Notes under the pieces: model-generated | Seen by the model: only the letters and a program-made list of their open reading frames with translations | Told to the model about the DNA's origin: nothing | The model's database searches: none | Position numbers and translations under genes: made by a program | Shown here: piece by piece, positions 5,923-7,690 of the stretch | Position numbering within the stretch: position 1 is the first letter of the stretch | Layout of the letters: every line of letters begins with the position of its first letter | NCBI GenBank assembly: GCA_003695865.1 | Contig: RFGQ01000265.1 | Coordinates: 1-7,690, forward strand | DNA from: Gemmatimonadota bacterium | Lineage (GTDB): Bacteria; Gemmatimonadota; Gemmatimonadetes; Longimicrobiales; Gaopeijiaceae | Length of the DNA: 7,690 bases | Direction: 5' to 3'

Positions 5923-7689
5923 TCAGGTCGCGGGGGCAGGTTCCGCGTCGGTCCCGGCGCCCTCCACCATGTAGGCCACTCCCCAGGCGCCCGGACCCAG
6001 ATGGGTCGAGATCACGGGTGTCGCCGGCGCGGAGAGGATCTCGACGTCCCTGCCGAAGCGTGAGCGCAGTTCCGCCGCAACCGTGTCTACGATGTCGGGA
6101 CAGGCCACGTGGACCACGCCGAAGCGCACGCGCCCGGCATCGGCGGGCACCCGCTCCCGGATCGCGTCGAGCAGGGCGGCCATGACCCGACGGCGGCCGA
6201 CCGCCTTGCCCACGGGCTCCACGTGGCCCTCCGCCGTCAGGCCGAGGATCGGCTTCACATTCAGGACGGCCCCGAGCAGCGCCCGCCCCCGGCCGACCCG
6301 TCCGGATGCGATGAGGCGCTCGAAGGTGTCGACGGTGAAGAGGATGCCGGAGCGGCGCCGGATCCGCGCCAGGGCGGCGGCGATGCGCTCGGGTGTCTCA
6401 CCCGCCTCGGCCATCTCGGCCGCACGCAGTGCGAGCAGGCCCTGCAGCAGCGAGGCGCCCAGCGAGTCCACCAGCGTGACCGGCGCCTCTTTCACGTAGT
6501 CCCGCGCCGCCTCGGCCGACGCGTAGGTCCCCGACAGCGACGAGCCGAGCACGACCGCGACCACGTGCTCGGCCTGCTCGGCCGCCCGCCGCATTCCCTC
6601 GACGAACGCCGCCGGCGGGGGCTGAGACGTGGTCGGCACCGGGCCTTCGGCCGAAAGGCGCGCATGGAACTCCTCGGCGGTGATGTCGACACCGTCGCGG
6701 AGCGAAGACGTCCCATCGACGAGCACCATGGGAACCACCTCGATGCCGTGCGCCCGCACCACCTCTTCGGGCAGATCGGCGGCCGAATCCGTCAGTACGC
6801 CCACGGGGCGCCGCGCCAACGAGACGTGACCTCCCTCGCCCGCCCTGGCCAGCGCGTCGTGCTGCGCCTGCATGTCTTCGGCCTTGTGCGTCGCGAGCGT
6901 CCCCAGCGTGCGCAGATAGGCGAACACCTTCTCCGGCTCGTCGGTGTGCACATGGATCTTGGCGAGCCCTTCCGAGCGGATCACGATGAGCGAGTCCCCG
7001 AAGGGCCGCAGCGCCTCGCGCAGGGCCGCCTGGGACGGCAGCCCCTCACCGCGCACGAGCGCCTCCGTGCAGTAGCGGAAGCGCTCCTCGTCCTGCGGGT
7101 ACTCCGCGGCCGCCGCAGCCAGCACGTCCTCGTCGCCCGTGGCCCCCGTCCGACCCTCACCCTCGGTCCCCGACGCGCGCCAGCCGCCATCGAGCGCCAC
7201 CACGGGATCTCCGCGCAGCAGGCCGACCACTCCCTCGAGCAGGGCCACGAAGCCCTTGGCTCCGGCGTCCACGACGCCGGCCGCCCGCAGAGCCGGTAGC
7301 AGTTCGGGCGTGCGCGCCAGCGACGAGCGCGCGCTGTCGAGCAGGTCTTCGAGCAGCTGGGCGACGTCCTGGGTGGCGGAGTGGACCGCGGCCGCCGCCG
7401 TATCGCGCATCACCGTGAGAATCGTCCCCTCGACCGGCCGCTCGATGGCCTCGTCGAGGCGCTGCACCCCTGCCGCGAGGGCACCGCCGAACCCACGCGC
7501 GTCGGTACGGTCGACCCCTTCGAGGGCACAGGCGAACCCGAGCAGGAAGTGCGAGAGCATCATCCCACAGTTGCCTCGGGCACCGAGCACCGCCGCCTGT
7601 GCGGCTTCGTGGGCCACCTCCGAGACGGCGCGGGCCTCACAGGCTGCGAGGTGATCCTGGATGGCGCGCACCGTCAGGGCCAGGTTGGT
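5923..7689 (-). CDS. DAK2 (FakA-like)-DegV (FakB-like) fusion protein, 5' end missing
   Basis: The frame is open through the right edge; 588 residues are visible, beginning TNLALTVRAI. This matches the tail of the DAK2 metal/nucleotide-binding DGDTGTN motif, so its aspartates lie just outside. Other DAK2 marks are GARGNCG (36-42), VEGTILTVMRD (86-96) and VVDAGAKG (139-146). A FakA-like middle region follows (about 195-275) with YCTE (C207), FGDSLIVI and HVHTDEP (H246, H248). From about 295 to 576 comes a complete DegV domain: GVLTDSAADLP, TTSQP (353-357), GSSLSGTY (382-389), GRVGRGRALLG and HLGPGAWGVAY (563-573). In FakA/FakB systems the DAK2 protein phosphorylates a fatty acid held by the DegV protein, giving acyl-phosphate for phospholipid synthesis. 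Here both are in one chain, with DegV in place of the usual FakA C-terminal domain. Fatty acid kinase activity is inferred. It is probably cytoplasmic or membrane-peripheral. A variable Gly/Glu-rich linker (about 168-188) separates the kinase and middle regions. Confidence 0.93.
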   Translation of the reverse strand, partial: TNLALTVRAIQDHLAACEARAVSEVAHEAAQAAVLGARGNCGMMLSHFLLGFACALEGVDRTDARGFGGALAAGVQRLDEAIERPVEGTILTVMRDTAAAAVHSATQDVAQLLEDLLDSARSSLARTPELLPALRAAGVVDAGAKGFVALLEGVVGLLRGDPVVALDGGWRASGTEGEGRTGATGDEDVLAAAAAEYPQDEERFRYCTEALVRGEGLPSQAALREALRPFGDSLIVIRSEGLAKIHVHTDEPEKVFAYLRTLGTLATHKAEDMQAQHDALARAGEGGHVSLARRPVGVLTDSAADLPEEVVRAHGIEVVPMVLVDGTSSLRDGVDITAEEFHARLSAEGPVPTTSQPPPAAFVEGMRRAAEQAEHVVAVVLGSSLSGTYASAEAARDYVKEAPVTLVDSLGASLLQGLLALRAAEMAEAGETPERIAAALARIRRRSGILFTVDTFERLIASGRVGRGRALLGAVLNVKPILGLTAEGHVEPVGKAVGRRRVMAALLDAIRERVPADAGRVRFGVVHVACPDIVDTVAAELRSRFGRDVEILSAPATPVISTHLGPGAWGVAYMVEGAGTDAEPAPAT

Positions 7690-7690
7690 C

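Noticed and set aside
6109..7299. A 396-codon open frame on the plus strand opposite the DAK2-DegV gene
   Set aside because: Same in-register antisense effect; the product is His/Arg-rich without any domain pattern, and the minus-strand frame is clearly the gene.
1..7690. A defence system, mobile element, CRISPR array or biosynthetic cluster
   Set aside because: No repeat array, transposase, integrase, nuclease, toxin-antitoxin pair or synthase is visible, and composition is uniform across the window.

Overview
The window is a GC-rich stretch (roughly 70% by eye) of what looks like an ordinary bacterial chromosome. It has six protein genes, two of them cut by the window edges. There are no RNA genes, insertion sequences, phage genes or CRISPR arrays. 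The gene set, the base composition and a kinase/fatty-acid-binding fusion on one polypeptide suggest a Gemmatimonadota-like or similar high-GC Gram-negative lineage. That placement is inference; no marker gene is present.

Left part (1-2154). The 3' end of a YfbK-type von Willebrand factor A (VWA) protein gene runs rightward and converges on a leftward phosphoribosyltransferase gene. A strong 10-bp hairpin sits between their ends. Next comes a 195-bp divergent intergenic region.

Middle (2155-2898). Two small rightward genes, 149 and 93 codons, lie 12 bp apart, each with a clear ribosome binding site. They probably form one transcript. I recognise neither. The first appears to use a TTG start. 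They converge on the next gene with only 4 bp between stop codons, over a G-rich minus-strand tract that fits a G-quadruplex pattern.

Right part (2903-7690, all leftward). A 922-residue membrane-anchored hybrid histidine kinase has about seven membrane segments, then GAF, PAS, HisKA, HATPase and receiver domains. A 251-bp intergenic region upstream of it holds short inverted repeats. Beyond that is the 3' part of a large gene fusing a DAK2/FakA-type kinase half to a DegV/FakB-type fatty-acid-binding half, cut at the right edge.

The genes do not form one obvious pathway: neighbours mostly converge or diverge, or are separated by their own intergenic regions. The most notable item is the FakA-FakB-like fusion, which would join both parts of a fatty acid kinase in one chain. 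The unrecognised two-gene unit comes second. I saw no convincing evidence of a wholly new multi-gene system.
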